A stretch of DNA of 64,000 bases from an uncultured Muribaculaceae bacterium (GCA_947628305.1 CANQZG010000009.1:1-64000), one strand, 5' to 3'. Positions 1-10,236 are shown, counted from the first letter of the stretch. A program made the numbers and translations. The notes: generated by a model from the sequence alone, not told the origin.

Positions 1-400
1 AGAGTCCGGTTCAATACCGAACTCTTTCTATAACTGGATAGTGTTTAACATGTCCAACTTTTGGGGGGCACTTCACGTTGGCGCGTCCCTACGACAGGAA
101 TGATAACGACCGAATGGTACGGTGCGGCCCATTGACAGAACCGCAACCATCGCCTAAAAGAGGGTGTTGCAAAATTGACATTTTATGAGAAATCGTAGGG
201 ACGCGTCAACGGACGCGTCCGAGGGAATTGCAGATTGTCAGCTATTTGTAATATAGAGGGTGTTGCAAAACTCCGAAAAATTGCCCTACCGTAGATATCG
301 CCTTTAGGATATTATTTAGACGATGAAACTCCTTACGATGCAAATGATTGATAATCTACCCCTTTGAGGACGCGCTCGTTGGCGCGTCCCTACGATGCCT

Positions 401-546
401 AAGATACTTCCGCTCGGCAAACCCAAAATAAATTTTGCTTTGCGCTCTCTTATCCGTATCTTTGACTCCGTCGAAGATACTCACGCTCGGAAAAGTTCAA
501 GCGAGCTTGCTCTTTTCTCTCGACTTATTCGTATCTTTGCCAAGAA
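401..546 (+). repeat. Two degenerate ~73-75-bp tandem units, each ending in promoter-like TATCTTTG
   Basis: Units begin AAGATACT..CGCTCGG (401 and 474) and end CGTATCTTTG (457-464 and 532-539). Confidence 0.65.
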
Positions 547-548
547 AT

Positions 549-1103
549 ATGGTAAACCAGGAGATTCAATCACCTTATAAACGCGGTGGCGACGACGGGC
601 TGACGTTCGGCGCATACCTCACCGTGATGTTTTTCAGCGGGATATTCTCACAATACATCCCGGGCGCAAACCTCGTGTCATCGCTGATGATGCTGGGCGT
701 TCCCGCCGTGACATATTTCTATCTGCGACGGTATTTCATCAAGGAGCGGGGACGGCTCACGGTGTCGGCCCTGTGGATGCACGGTATAGTGACATTCGCC
801 TGCGGGTCGCTGCTGGCCGCATTCCTGATGTTCATCTACATGCGCTGGATTGAGCCGGACTATCTGCACAGGGTCTGGACGATGTTTGTCGATGTGATGG
901 CGCAGTCCGACGACCCTGGGATGCAGGAAATCGTGCGCGTGTCACGCGAGGCCGAAGCCCACAAAGTGCAACCCGTCACACCTATAATATTCAGTATAAC
1001 CACAATAATGCTGGCAATACTCAGCGGCTCGGTGCTCTCGCTCATCATCGGCGTGATAGTGAAAGCCATGGGCCTACCCCGAACTAAAAACAACAATATA
1101 TAA
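549..1103 (+). CDS. DUF4199-like integral membrane protein
   Basis: ORF 435..1103; ATG at 549 preferred over the upstream TTG. Several hydrophobic segments; sits directly before a GT2 gene, the usual Bacteroidales arrangement. Confidence 0.7.
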   Translation: MVNQEIQSPYKRGGDDGLTFGAYLTVMFFSGIFSQYIPGANLVSSLMMLGVPAVTYFYLRRYFIKERGRLTVSALWMHGIVTFACGSLLAAFLMFIYMRWIEPDYLHRVWTMFVDVMAQSDDPGMQEIVRVSREAEAHKVQPVTPIIFSITTIMLAILSGSVLSLIIGVIVKAMGLPRTKNNNI

Positions 1104-1110
1104 TTATAAG

Positions 1111-2073
1111 ATGGACATATCGGTAGTAATCCCTTTATATAACGAGGCTGAATCGCTCCCGGAGCTGACGGCCTGGATTGAACGTGTCATGGCCGAGAAC
1201 AATTTCAGTTATGAAATCCTGTTCATCAACGACGGTAGCACCGATGACTCCTGGGAGGTAATCAACACCCTCGCCGAGCGCAACCCTGCCATCAAGGGGG
1301 TATCGTTCAGGCGTAACTACGGCAAGTCGCCGGCGTTGAACACAGGTTTCCGCCATGCAAAGGGCGATGTCGTAATCACGATGGACGCCGACCTACAGGA
1401 CAGTCCCGATGAAATCCCGGGACTGTACCGCATGATAACCGAGGAACGGTATGACCTCGTGTCGGGGTGGAAACAGAAACGGTATGACCCGCTGTCAAAG
1501 ACCATCCCGACCAAGCTGTTCAACGCAACGGCCCGCAAGGTGAGCGGCATACACAATCTCCACGACTTCAACTGCGGACTCAAGGCCTACCGTAACAAGG
1601 TGGTGAAACACATCGAAGTGTACGGCGACATGCACCGATACATACCCTATCTCGCCAAGAACGCGGGGTTCAACCGCATAGGCGAGAAGGTAGTGCACCA
1701 CCAGGCGAGGAAATACGGCAAGACAAAGTTCGGACTTGACCGATTTGTCAACGGCTACCTCGACCTGGCCACACTGTGGTTCACGGGTAAATTCGGAGCG
1801 AAACCGATGCACTTCTTCGGGTTGCTCGGCTCGCTGATGTTCATCCTCGGGTTCATCGCGGTGGCGATTGTCGGCCTGACCAAACTGTACAACATGCACG
1901 CCGGAAACCATTACACACTGGTCACCGACTCACCTTACTTCTATCTCTCCCTCGTCATGATGATACTCGGCACACAGCTGTTCCTGACCGGGTTCATCGG
2001 CGAACTTGTCGTGCGCAACTCCACGCGCCGCAATTCCTACGAAATAGAAAGCGAACTAAACATTACCGACTGA
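1111..2073 (+). CDS. Glycosyltransferase family 2 (GtrB/DPM-like) with C-terminal transmembrane helices
   Basis: MDISVVIPLYNEAESLPEL, MDADLQDSPDEIP motifs; two C-terminal TM segments. Confidence 0.9.
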   Translation: MDISVVIPLYNEAESLPELTAWIERVMAENNFSYEILFINDGSTDDSWEVINTLAERNPAIKGVSFRRNYGKSPALNTGFRHAKGDVVITMDADLQDSPDEIPGLYRMITEERYDLVSGWKQKRYDPLSKTIPTKLFNATARKVSGIHNLHDFNCGLKAYRNKVVKHIEVYGDMHRYIPYLAKNAGFNRIGEKVVHHQARKYGKTKFGLDRFVNGYLDLATLWFTGKFGAKPMHFFGLLGSLMFILGFIAVAIVGLTKLYNMHAGNHYTLVTDSPYFYLSLVMMILGTQLFLTGFIGELVVRNSTRRNSYEIESELNITD

Positions 2074-2609
2074 TGGAAAATTTCAACGTATTCCCGCGGT
2101 TTTACAGCCTCATAAACGAACGATATTCATGCCGCGACTATTCACCAAGGCCGGTCGCGACCGAGATGATACGCACGATTCTCGACACGGCACGGCTCGC
2201 CCCGTCGGCATGCAACCGACAGCCATGGGTGTTCATCGTCGTGGAGGACGGCGAGGAGCGCGACGCCCTTGTGTCATCCTACGGCCGCGACTGGTTCAAC
2301 AGTGCACCCGTTTACATCGTCGCATGCGGAAACCACTCCGAGGCATGGCATCGCGCCGACGGCAAAGACCACACCGATGTCGATGTAGCCATAGCCGTTG
2401 AACATATATGTCTCGCGGCCACCACATTCGGCCTCGGCACCTGCTGGGTGTGCAATTTCGACCGACCGACGGTGAGCGAGGGACTGGGACTGCCTCCCGA
2501 AATCGAACCTGTCGCCATAATCCCGCTCGGATTTCCCGCCGAAGGTTCCGTGCGCCCCGAGAAGAAACGTAAGCCTATCGATGATATCGTGAAATGGGGA
2601 AAATTCTGA
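2073..2609 (+). CDS. Nitroreductase family protein
   Basis: N-terminal RYSCRDYSPRPV, LAPSACNRQPWVFIVV, GLGTCWVCNF motifs. Confidence 0.9.
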   Translation: MENFNVFPRFYSLINERYSCRDYSPRPVATEMIRTILDTARLAPSACNRQPWVFIVVEDGEERDALVSSYGRDWFNSAPVYIVACGNHSEAWHRADGKDHTDVDVAIAVEHICLAATTFGLGTCWVCNFDRPTVSEGLGLPPEIEPVAIIPLGFPAEGSVRPEKKRKPIDDIVKWGKF

Positions 2610-3112
2610 CATCGGTCATAGCGGCGATAACGGCAGCCGTCATTGTCTCAAGCTGCAATACATCAGGCTGTCTCGAGAATCAGAACAGCCTGCCGCTCGC
2701 AGGGTTGTATGACAGCGCGACAGGACGCGCCGTCTCCATCGACTCGATTGACGTGGGGGGCGTTGGCGCGCCTGATGATTCGCTGCTGTACAAGGCCGGG
2801 ATGAAACTGACCGAAATATATCTGCCGTTCCGCTCGACACAACCGTCGACATCATTCTTCATCCATTACGCGCAGAAAGGCCTTGACGATGAAAGATTGA
2901 ACGACACACTGTCGTTTGAATACACGTCACGGCCCTATTTCGCAAGCGAGGAGTGCGGGGCGATGTTCCGTTACAACCTGACCCGCATGAGCCACACGAC
3001 CCATCTCATTGATTCCGTCAAAATCGTCGATTCTCTAATCACCAACCTGGCCGTGCAACAGATTCACATCTATTTCCGCGTGACACAGGAAGAACCTGAC
3101 CCTGAACAATGA
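2594..3112 (+). CDS. Putative lipoprotein, DUF6452-like
   Basis: Signal/lipobox VIVSSCNTSGC; followed by a DUF6048-like gene. Confidence 0.6.
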   Translation: MGKILTSVIAAITAAVIVSSCNTSGCLENQNSLPLAGLYDSATGRAVSIDSIDVGGVGAPDDSLLYKAGMKLTEIYLPFRSTQPSTSFFIHYAQKGLDDERLNDTLSFEYTSRPYFASEECGAMFRYNLTRMSHTTHLIDSVKIVDSLITNLAVQQIHIYFRVTQEEPDPEQ

Positions 3113-3999
3113 GGACACTTCTACGCAATATCATGATATCGCTCGGCGCGATGATAATGCTGGCGATGGCAGTTCCAGACGCCACGGCACAGAGACGCGT
3201 GACCCCGGTCACTCCGTCAGACCCCGTGACCAACCCGAAACGTCCGGAGACCACAAAAAAAATAGACCGCAGCCGTCTCGCCGAAATCACCGACGCCCAA
3301 GGGAATATCGTCCTCGTGGACACCGTGACAGGGACGGAATTCATCGACTCGACCGCAATCAAGACAGTGCCCAAGATGCAATACCCGCTGTGGCATGCCG
3401 TGGTCGCGGGTGTGAATCTATGGGACCCGCTGATGAGAGCGTTCGGTCAGAAATACGGACTGTTTGACGTATGGGCCGAACTTAGCATCCACAACCGCTA
3501 CAAACCAATCATCGAACTTGGCCTCGGAACAATCAACGACACCCCGAGCGGTGGCAACTATACGTTCAAAAGTCCTGTCGCCCCCTATTTCAAACTCGGC
3601 GCGAACTATAACTTCTTCTACAATTCCAACCCCGACTACCAGTTGCTCGGCGGCCTTAGGCTCGGTTTCACCCATTACAACTACGAAATCCCCCACTTCT
3701 CCCTCTCGGGCGACTACTGGGACGAGAGTTCCAGCCTAAGCATCCCCAAACAAAGCTCAACGGCGGCCTATCTTGAAATCGTATTCGGAATCAAGGTCAA
3801 AATCGCAGGGCCTATATCCATGGGTTGGAACATAAAGTACCACTCGATTCTCCATGAAAGCAAGGCGGAGTATGGCCAATCGATGTACATCCCCGGGTAC
3901 GGTAAACGCAATTCCTCGATAACCGGCGGATTTTCAATCATGTACACCATCCCGCTGAACAAAACCATAGTCCCGGTGGTTGAATCAGAAAAAAAGTAG
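3109..3999 (+). CDS. DUF6048-like outer-membrane beta-barrel family protein
   Basis: Signal peptide; alternating beta-strand pattern with GLRLGFTHYNY; overlaps the preceding lipoprotein gene. Confidence 0.6.
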   Translation: MRTLLRNIMISLGAMIMLAMAVPDATAQRRVTPVTPSDPVTNPKRPETTKKIDRSRLAEITDAQGNIVLVDTVTGTEFIDSTAIKTVPKMQYPLWHAVVAGVNLWDPLMRAFGQKYGLFDVWAELSIHNRYKPIIELGLGTINDTPSGGNYTFKSPVAPYFKLGANYNFFYNSNPDYQLLGGLRLGFTHYNYEIPHFSLSGDYWDESSSLSIPKQSSTAAYLEIVFGIKVKIAGPISMGWNIKYHSILHESKAEYGQSMYIPGYGKRNSSITGGFSIMYTIPLNKTIVPVVESEKK

Positions 4000-4006
4000 A
4001 CAAATC

Positions 4007-4798
4007 ATGAAGAATATACTGATAATAGGCGCATCATCTGGCATCGGCCGCCGTGTCGCCGAAGATTTCGCCCTAATGGGATGGCGCGTGGGTGTCGCCG
4101 CAAGACGCGAAGAACCGTTGAAAGAACTACAGGAGAAGCATCCCGACAACGTTGTCTATGAAACCATGGATGTCACCGCCAACGATTGCGTGGAACGGTT
4201 CTACCGACTAATCGAGCGCATGAACGGCATGGACGTGTTGCTGTTTGCGTCAGGTGTCGGCTTCCAGAACCCGGAATTGCAATTGTCCCGCGAAGTCAGG
4301 ACACTGGAAACCAACGTCGTGGGGTTCGCACGCATCGTCACTGCCGCCTACCGTTACTACCGCGACACGGCCAATGACGCACCGGGCCGCATCGCGTTCA
4401 TCAGTTCGGTCGCATCCACAAAGGGAATCGGTGTCGCAGCGTCATACAGCGCATCCAAACGCTTCCAGCGCACCTATATCGAGGCACTGGAGCAACTCGC
4501 CCACAAACAACGTGTCAACGTCAAGTTCACTGACATACGACCGGGGTTCATACGCACCCCCATACTTGATGAATCACGCGACTATCCGTTGCTGATGACC
4601 CTCGACTATGCCGCCCCGCTCATCGAGCTTGCAATCATCCGGGGCAAGCGCGTCGCGACCGTCGACTGGCGGTGGCGTCTGCTCTGTGCCGCATGGCGTT
4701 GCATCCCCTCCCGTTGGTGGGTCAACATGGACATCGACATGGCGCAGGAACGCACATTCCCGGCCCAGGCATCCACTGAAAACATCATTTCTAAGTAA
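4007..4798 (+). CDS. SDR family NAD(P)-dependent oxidoreductase
   Basis: MKNILIIGASSGIGRRVAEDFA Rossmann motif, SSVASTKG, YSASKRF. ATG 4007 preferred over 3980. Confidence 0.9.
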   Translation: MKNILIIGASSGIGRRVAEDFALMGWRVGVAARREEPLKELQEKHPDNVVYETMDVTANDCVERFYRLIERMNGMDVLLFASGVGFQNPELQLSREVRTLETNVVGFARIVTAAYRYYRDTANDAPGRIAFISSVASTKGIGVAASYSASKRFQRTYIEALEQLAHKQRVNVKFTDIRPGFIRTPILDESRDYPLLMTLDYAAPLIELAIIRGKRVATVDWRWRLLCAAWRCIPSRWWVNMDIDMAQERTFPAQASTENIISK

Positions 4799-4799
4799 T

Positions 4800-5264
4800 A
4801 TGTCATCAATATTAATCCCAGGGAAGAAACTCGCTATATGCAGCGACCACGCCGGATACGAACTGAAAAGCATCATCGAGGGATACCTCGATGTCCAAGG
4901 AGTGGAATATGAGGACTTCGGTACATTCAGCTCCGAGAGTTGCGACTATCCCGACTATGCCCATCCCGCCGCGCTTGCCGTGGAGGAAGGCCGCTGTTAC
5001 CCCGGCATCGCGATATGCGGCACAGGCAACGGCATCGGCATGACGCTCAACAAGCATCAGCTGATACGCGCCGCCCTGTGCTGGAACACCGAAATCGCTT
5101 CGTTGGCACGTCATCACAACAACGCCAACTTTGTCGTGCTGCCCGCACGTTTCATCGACCCCGCGACAGCGATTTCAGTCGTGGAGACATTCCTTGAGAC
5201 ACCATTTGACGGTGGCCGGCATGAACGCCGAATAGAGAAAATGCCCGTCACCTCCTGCAAGTAG
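4800..5264 (+). CDS. rpiB: Ribose 5-phosphate isomerase B (RpiB/LacAB family)
   Basis: MSSILIPGKKLAICSDHAGYELK, CGTGNGIGMTLNKH; ATG at 4800 within ORF 4608..5264. Confidence 0.92.
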   Translation: MSSILIPGKKLAICSDHAGYELKSIIEGYLDVQGVEYEDFGTFSSESCDYPDYAHPAALAVEEGRCYPGIAICGTGNGIGMTLNKHQLIRAALCWNTEIASLARHHNNANFVVLPARFIDPATAISVVETFLETPFDGGRHERRIEKMPVTSCK

Positions 5265-5277
5265 CAGGACAATAACA

Positions 5278-5323
5278 TAAAAATAAATGGGACGGTCGTT
5301 AACGACCGTCCCATTTATTTTTA
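5278..5323. terminator. Bidirectional terminator-like perfect palindrome between convergent rpiB and trxB
   Basis: TAAAAATAAATGGGACGGTCGTT|AACGACCGTCCCATTTATTTTTA; 23-bp perfect arms with A/T-rich ends. Confidence 0.85.
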
Positions 5324-5337
5324 ACCCGCACCGAACG

Positions 5338-6279
5338 TCACTCACTCTCGGCAAGGAAACGCTCGACATCAAGCGCGGCCTTGCATCCCATGCCGGCAGC
5401 GGTGATGGCCTGTCGGTAACGGGGGTCGGCGACATCGCCCGCGGCAAACACGCCGGGGATATTGGTGGCGGTGGTATCGCCCTGCGTCTTGATATAACCT
5501 GCTTCATCGACCTCTATCGCCGGGGTGAAAACAGCGGTGTTGGGCGTATGCCCTATCGCAAGGAAGAAGCCGTCGACCGGCAGGTCAAACCGCTGCTCGT
5601 TGTCAGTGCCCAGGCCTTCGACAAGATGCGCCCCTTCAAGGGCATCGTCTCCGTAAAGGCCTACGGTGTTGGTATTGAACAATACATTTATATTCGCCTT
5701 GTCAAGGACGCGACGTTGCATTACCTTGGAGGCACGGAGATAATCCTTGCGTACAATGAGGAACACATCGGCGGCTATGTTGCTAAGGTACAACGCCTCC
5801 TCACAGGCAGTGTCACCGCCACCCACGACAGCGACCCTCTTGCCACGATAGAAGAATCCGTCACATGTCGCGCACGCCGACACCCCAAGCCCCATATACT
5901 TCTTTTCATCATCAAGGCCAAGGTAGCGGGCGGTCGCCCCTGTCGATATTATTATAGTGTCGGCATAGACAATATTTCCATCGGACGTCTTTGCGACAAA
6001 CGGCCGTTTGCTGAAATCGACCTCTGTCACGAGACCATCCTTGATCTCGGCACCGAATTTAACGGCCTGATTACGGAAATCCTCCATCAATTCAGGGCCT
6101 GTAGTGCCATCGGGATAACCGGGGAAATTCTCCACCTCGGTTGTGGTGGTAAGCTGGCCGCCGGGTTGATGTCCCTCATACATGAGGGGCGAAAGATTGG
6201 CACGTGATGCATATATCGCCGCCGTGAATCCGGCAGGCCCCGAGCCTATTATCAGGCATTTTGTCTTTATTTCGTCCAT
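5338..6279 (-). CDS. trxB: Thioredoxin-disulfide reductase
   Basis: GSGPAGFTAAIYASRA, CATCDGFFYRGKRVAVVGGGDTA, GVFAAGDV. Confidence 0.95.
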   Translation of the reverse strand: MDEIKTKCLIIGSGPAGFTAAIYASRANLSPLMYEGHQPGGQLTTTTEVENFPGYPDGTTGPELMEDFRNQAVKFGAEIKDGLVTEVDFSKRPFVAKTSDGNIVYADTIIISTGATARYLGLDDEKKYMGLGVSACATCDGFFYRGKRVAVVGGGDTACEEALYLSNIAADVFLIVRKDYLRASKVMQRRVLDKANINVLFNTNTVGLYGDDALEGAHLVEGLGTDNEQRFDLPVDGFFLAIGHTPNTAVFTPAIEVDEAGYIKTQGDTTATNIPGVFAAGDVADPRYRQAITAAGMGCKAALDVERFLAESE

Positions 6280-6305
6280 AACTCTAAACTCTAAACGTTA
6301 AACTT

Positions 6306-6920
6306 CTATCTCAAATCCACGACCTGAGCCTTGGGTGCTTTTTTCTTCTCAAACCGGAATGTCGACATGGGAAGGGTCGCCCCGACACGAGCCGAGGACA
6401 CTTTTATGGTGATTGTCTTGTTCCCGGCCATAGTCAGGACAATCGATGCCGGGAACAGGGTGGATGTATTCATTGTCACAATTGCCTTACGGATTTCATC
6501 ACGCGGGTTCAATGCGGTCAGCTGCACCTGCTTGGTCACACCGTTGGCCTTCCCCATATAACTTGCCTTGTAGGCACGACGGAACGCCTGTATGATTGCG
6601 AACGGATTGACCTGCTGAAGTTCCTCGGCCGTCGGCTCTGTTATATTCACCTCATTGATTGCCGGAGAATAACTCCACTGGGTCTTTCCGTCATACCACA
6701 CCGTCATGTCGGGTGATGTAATGTAAAAACGAGTACCCGATACGGTAATAGACCCGGCTGTAGCCGAGCCATCGGCACTCATGGTGTATCCTGCGGTGAT
6801 TGACTTGGCCGCACGGTAATGGTTGGCCGCACGGTCAAGAAGCGCGGTAGCCGATTCCGCGGCCGTCATGGAGGCCGCCATGCCAAGGAACAGGCAAAGT
6901 GTAAACAGTATCTTTTTCAT
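6306..6920 (-). CDS. LolA-like outer-membrane lipoprotein carrier protein
   Basis: Signal peptide MKKILFTLCLFLGMAASMTAAES; LolA-like YDGKTQWSY...INEVNITEP. Met at 6920 preferred. Confidence 0.8.
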   Translation of the reverse strand: MKKILFTLCLFLGMAASMTAAESATALLDRAANHYRAAKSITAGYTMSADGSATAGSITVSGTRFYITSPDMTVWYDGKTQWSYSPAINEVNITEPTAEELQQVNPFAIIQAFRRAYKASYMGKANGVTKQVQLTALNPRDEIRKAIVTMNTSTLFPASIVLTMAGNKTITIKVSSARVGATLPMSTFRFEKKKAPKAQVVDLR

Positions 6921-6958
6921 CAATGTGATAACAATTTCTACAGAACAAATGTTGGATG

Positions 6959-9553
6959 TCACATCTCAAGCAGACGGTCAAGCTGCAACTGGTCAATCAA
7001 CACCTGGCGCGGTTTCCCTCCCTGTGACGGCCCGACGATGCCCGCGGCCTCCATCTGGTCCATGATTTTGCCCGCGCGGTTGTAGCCGATTGAATACCGC
7101 CGCTGCAACGATGATGTCGAGGCCTGACCCGATGTGATGACAAGGCGTGCCGCCTCCTCAAACAACGAGTCGCGGTCAGTGAGACTTGCCATCGAACCCC
7201 CTTCGCTCTCCTCGGCGACATACTCCGGCAACTCGTAGGGACACGGGTAGCCGACCTGCTCGGCGATGCTGTCACAGATTGCATCCACCTCGGGCGTATC
7301 GATGAACGCACATTGCACGCGCTCGATGTTACCGCCTGTCGAGAACAACATATCCCCGCGGCCGATGAGTTGATTTGCGCCCGGACGGTCGAGAATCGTG
7401 CGGGAGTCCACCATCTGGAACACCCTGAAAGCGACACGGCCGGGGAAGTTGGCCTTGATTACGCCCGTGATGACGTTGGTCGACGGGCGTTGCGTCGCAA
7501 GTATCATGTGCATACCTATGGCACGCGCCTTCTGCGCGATACGGGCAATCGGGGTCTCCACTTCCTTGCCCACCTGCATTATTAAATCAGCGAACTCATC
7601 GACAATCACAACGATGTAAGGCATATAGCGGTGACCCTTCTCGGGGTTTAGCGTACGATTGATGAACTTGGTGTTATACTCCTTGATGTTACGCGCCCCC
7701 GCGAGTTTCAACAATGAATATCGATTGTCCATCTCGACACATAGCGAGTTGAGCGTGGCGACCGCCTTGTTCACATTAGTTATAATCGCTTCCTCCTCAT
7801 CAGGTAATTTGGCAAGATAATGTCTCTCCAGTTTGGAATAGAGGCTGAACTCGACCATCTTGGGGTCAATCAGGACAAATTTCAGTTCGGCAGGATGCTT
7901 CTTATATAATAAGGAGGTGATAATCGTGTTTAGCCCAACAGACTTACCCATACCGGTCGCTCCGGCCACAAGAAGATGAGGCATCTTGCAAAGGTCGGCG
8001 ATAAACACCTCATTTGAAATTGTACATCCAAGAGCCATGGGGAGTTCCATGCGACATTCCTGGAACTTTCGCGAGCCGATAATCGAGCGTATAGACACAG
8101 TCTGCGGGTTCTTGTTGGGAACCTCGATACCGATTGTCCCTTTACCGGGAATCGGGGCGATGATGCGTATGCCGAGAGCCGACAGGTTCAGGGCTATATC
8201 GTCCTCAAGACGTTTTATTTTGGCGATGCGCACCCCCTCGGCAGGGATGATTTCATACAAGGTTACAGTCGGGCCGACAGTCGCCTTTATGCGCGAAATC
8301 GCGATTCCGAAGTCATTGAGGGTCTTGGTTATTCGTTCCTTGTTCTCGTCCTGCTCGTTCATGTCCACATCGGCATCGGTGTCCCCACGGTCAATCAGCA
8401 GGTCGAGTGTAGGGAAACGGTAACGCGAGAGTTCGGCTGTCGGGTCATATACATCGGTCGTGATTGTCTCGGCAGCATCTATTGTTGGGCGGTCAATATC
8501 GATTGGCGGGTCATCGGTCGCCTCGGTTGAAACAGAAAGGGAGGTGTCATCCACGTCCTCATCTACGATTGACGAATCATCATCCTCTGCATCCGGCGAT
8601 TCTTCCAACGGCTCATCAAACGTGAACGGCTCATCCTCATCAGCCTTGTCCCTACGACCGATGGTATCCGAAACATCCGCTCTATCTTCTATCGTAGCAT
8701 CGGCTTCTTCCTTTTTCTCTTTCTCCTTTTTCAACTGCGCCTGACGTGCGAGTTTTTCCTGACGCATGGCCTCCTCGATGCGTTCACGCTCCAAACGGGC
8801 GGCCCGATGTTGTTCCATCTTACGGCGATACGCATCATAAAAAGCCTTCAGGTCATTGAAATACAACAATATCACGAGTGAGATGAGAAGCAGGTTGACA
8901 ACCAGCGCGCCCCATACCCCTGACAGTTCAATCAACTGACAGTTAAGGACAAAACCGTGTTGTCCGCCCCAATAGAAATGGGAAGGGACATAGATGTTTA
9001 CGAAACCGAGCACCACCGATGTAGCGATGGCCGACACGAGCGACCTGGATGTCAGGGACCAGAACTTGAAACGATGCACCTTCAACAACTGTAACCCTAA
9101 AGCAAACATATAGAACACCAGGATGAAAGAGCCTACACCAAGCCATTTCGAGAAAAGCAGGTCAGAGAGCCATGCCCCAAAGGGGCCCCCTGTGTTCTTG
9201 ATTTGTGACGCCTGTCCCGACATTTCGTCCAACCCCATACTTGTCACTATGCTCTGGTCGTCACCGCCGTGGGCGTAATAACTGATAGCGACAATGGTTA
9301 TATAGGCCGCCGCGAGCAACAACACTATACCGGTAAAAATTGAAATACGCCTGTCAGTGATAGAGTTGAAAAATGATTGCTTCTCGCCATCGTCGGCAGT
9401 CGTTTTTTTGTCAACGCCTTTTTTGTCATGGCGGCACTGACCGCCCTTCTTTATGCGACGACGAGGTGGGGTCGCAGCCGTGGCCTCATTGAGACCGCCG
9501 TCTATTTCGTCGGGATTGTACGTCTTGGTTTCTATATCGTTGAGGTTCATCAA
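6959..9553 (-). CDS. ftsK: FtsK/SpoIIIE DNA translocase
   Basis: N-terminal TM helices, LLVAGATGMGKSVGLN Walker A, VDEFADLIM, C-terminal gamma domain SSLQRRYSIGYNRAGKIMDQME. Confidence 0.95.
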   Translation of the reverse strand: MMNLNDIETKTYNPDEIDGGLNEATAATPPRRRIKKGGQCRHDKKGVDKKTTADDGEKQSFFNSITDRRISIFTGIVLLLAAAYITIVAISYYAHGGDDQSIVTSMGLDEMSGQASQIKNTGGPFGAWLSDLLFSKWLGVGSFILVFYMFALGLQLLKVHRFKFWSLTSRSLVSAIATSVVLGFVNIYVPSHFYWGGQHGFVLNCQLIELSGVWGALVVNLLLISLVILLYFNDLKAFYDAYRRKMEQHRAARLERERIEEAMRQEKLARQAQLKKEKEKKEEADATIEDRADVSDTIGRRDKADEDEPFTFDEPLEESPDAEDDDSSIVDEDVDDTSLSVSTEATDDPPIDIDRPTIDAAETITTDVYDPTAELSRYRFPTLDLLIDRGDTDADVDMNEQDENKERITKTLNDFGIAISRIKATVGPTVTLYEIIPAEGVRIAKIKRLEDDIALNLSALGIRIIAPIPGKGTIGIEVPNKNPQTVSIRSIIGSRKFQECRMELPMALGCTISNEVFIADLCKMPHLLVAGATGMGKSVGLNTIITSLLYKKHPAELKFVLIDPKMVEFSLYSKLERHYLAKLPDEEEAIITNVNKAVATLNSLCVEMDNRYSLLKLAGARNIKEYNTKFINRTLNPEKGHRYMPYIVVIVDEFADLIMQVGKEVETPIARIAQKARAIGMHMILATQRPSTNVITGVIKANFPGRVAFRVFQMVDSRTILDRPGANQLIGRGDMLFSTGGNIERVQCAFIDTPEVDAICDSIAEQVGYPCPYELPEYVAEESEGGSMASLTDRDSLFEEAARLVITSGQASTSSLQRRYSIGYNRAGKIMDQMEAAGIVGPSQGGKPRQVLIDQLQLDRLLEM

Positions 9554-9588
9554 GGGAATAAAGTTTATGGGGTATTTTAGTTTATGGT

Positions 9589-10236
9589 TTACAGGGAATG
9601 CAACCTTGAAATCGCTTCTCGGGGGTCGGACGAGCCGAACACATGACTCCCGGCGACAAGTATGTCCGTGCCGGCATCGACAAGGAGCGGTGCGGTCTCA
9701 AGGTCGACACCACCGTCAACCTCGATGAGAGCGTGCGACCCTGTCTCTTTAATCAGAGCGCGGAGTTCTTTTACCTTCTTGAGGGTGTGAGGGATGAATC
9801 GTTGTCCGCCGAAACCCGGATTGACCGACATCAGCAAGACCATGTCGAGTTCCGTGATAATATCTTTCAAAAGCATTACCGGGGTGGCCGGACACAGCGT
9901 CACGGCAGCCTTCATCCCCGCCGTCTTGATTTGCTCCACAGTGCGGTGAACGTGGGTGCATGCCTCCCAATGAAAGTTCATGAACTCCGCGCCCGTATCC
10001 CTGACGCGGGACACCCATTTCTGTGGCTCGACAATCATTAGATGCACATCGAGCGACTTTGTTGAAATCCGTGCGACAGCGTCCATCACCGGGAAACCGA
10101 ATGATATATTGGGGACAAACACTCCGTCCATGACATCAAGATGCAGAAAACTTGCATCGGAGGAGTTAACCATTTCAACCTCCTGTGACAGGTTCAAGAA
10201 GTCGGCTGCGAGTAGCGATGGAGCGATATGTGTCAT
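9589..10236 (-). CDS. rpe: Ribulose-phosphate 3-epimerase
   Basis: IAPSLLAADFLNL, HLDVMDGVFVPNISFG, VEVDGGV-like motif, AGSHVFG. Confidence 0.94.
   Translation of the reverse strand: MTHIAPSLLAADFLNLSQEVEMVNSSDASFLHLDVMDGVFVPNISFGFPVMDAVARISTKSLDVHLMIVEPQKWVSRVRDTGAEFMNFHWEACTHVHRTVEQIKTAGMKAAVTLCPATPVMLLKDIITELDMVLLMSVNPGFGGQRFIPHTLKKVKELRALIKETGSHALIEVDGGVDLETAPLLVDAGTDILVAGSHVFGSSDPREAISRLHSL

Noticed and set aside
1-94. Possible insertion-sequence end (GTCCAACTTTTGGGGGGCAC) at the window edge
   Set aside because: No transposase is visible in the window and only one putative end is present; too little to call.
395-580. 61-aa ORF MPKILPLGKPKINFALRSL...
   Set aside because: Lies in the repeated promoter-like units at 401-546; probably a spurious ORF created by the repeat.
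5287-6207. 306-aa plus-strand ORF
   Set aside because: Antisense shadow of trxB; starts inside the convergent terminator palindrome.
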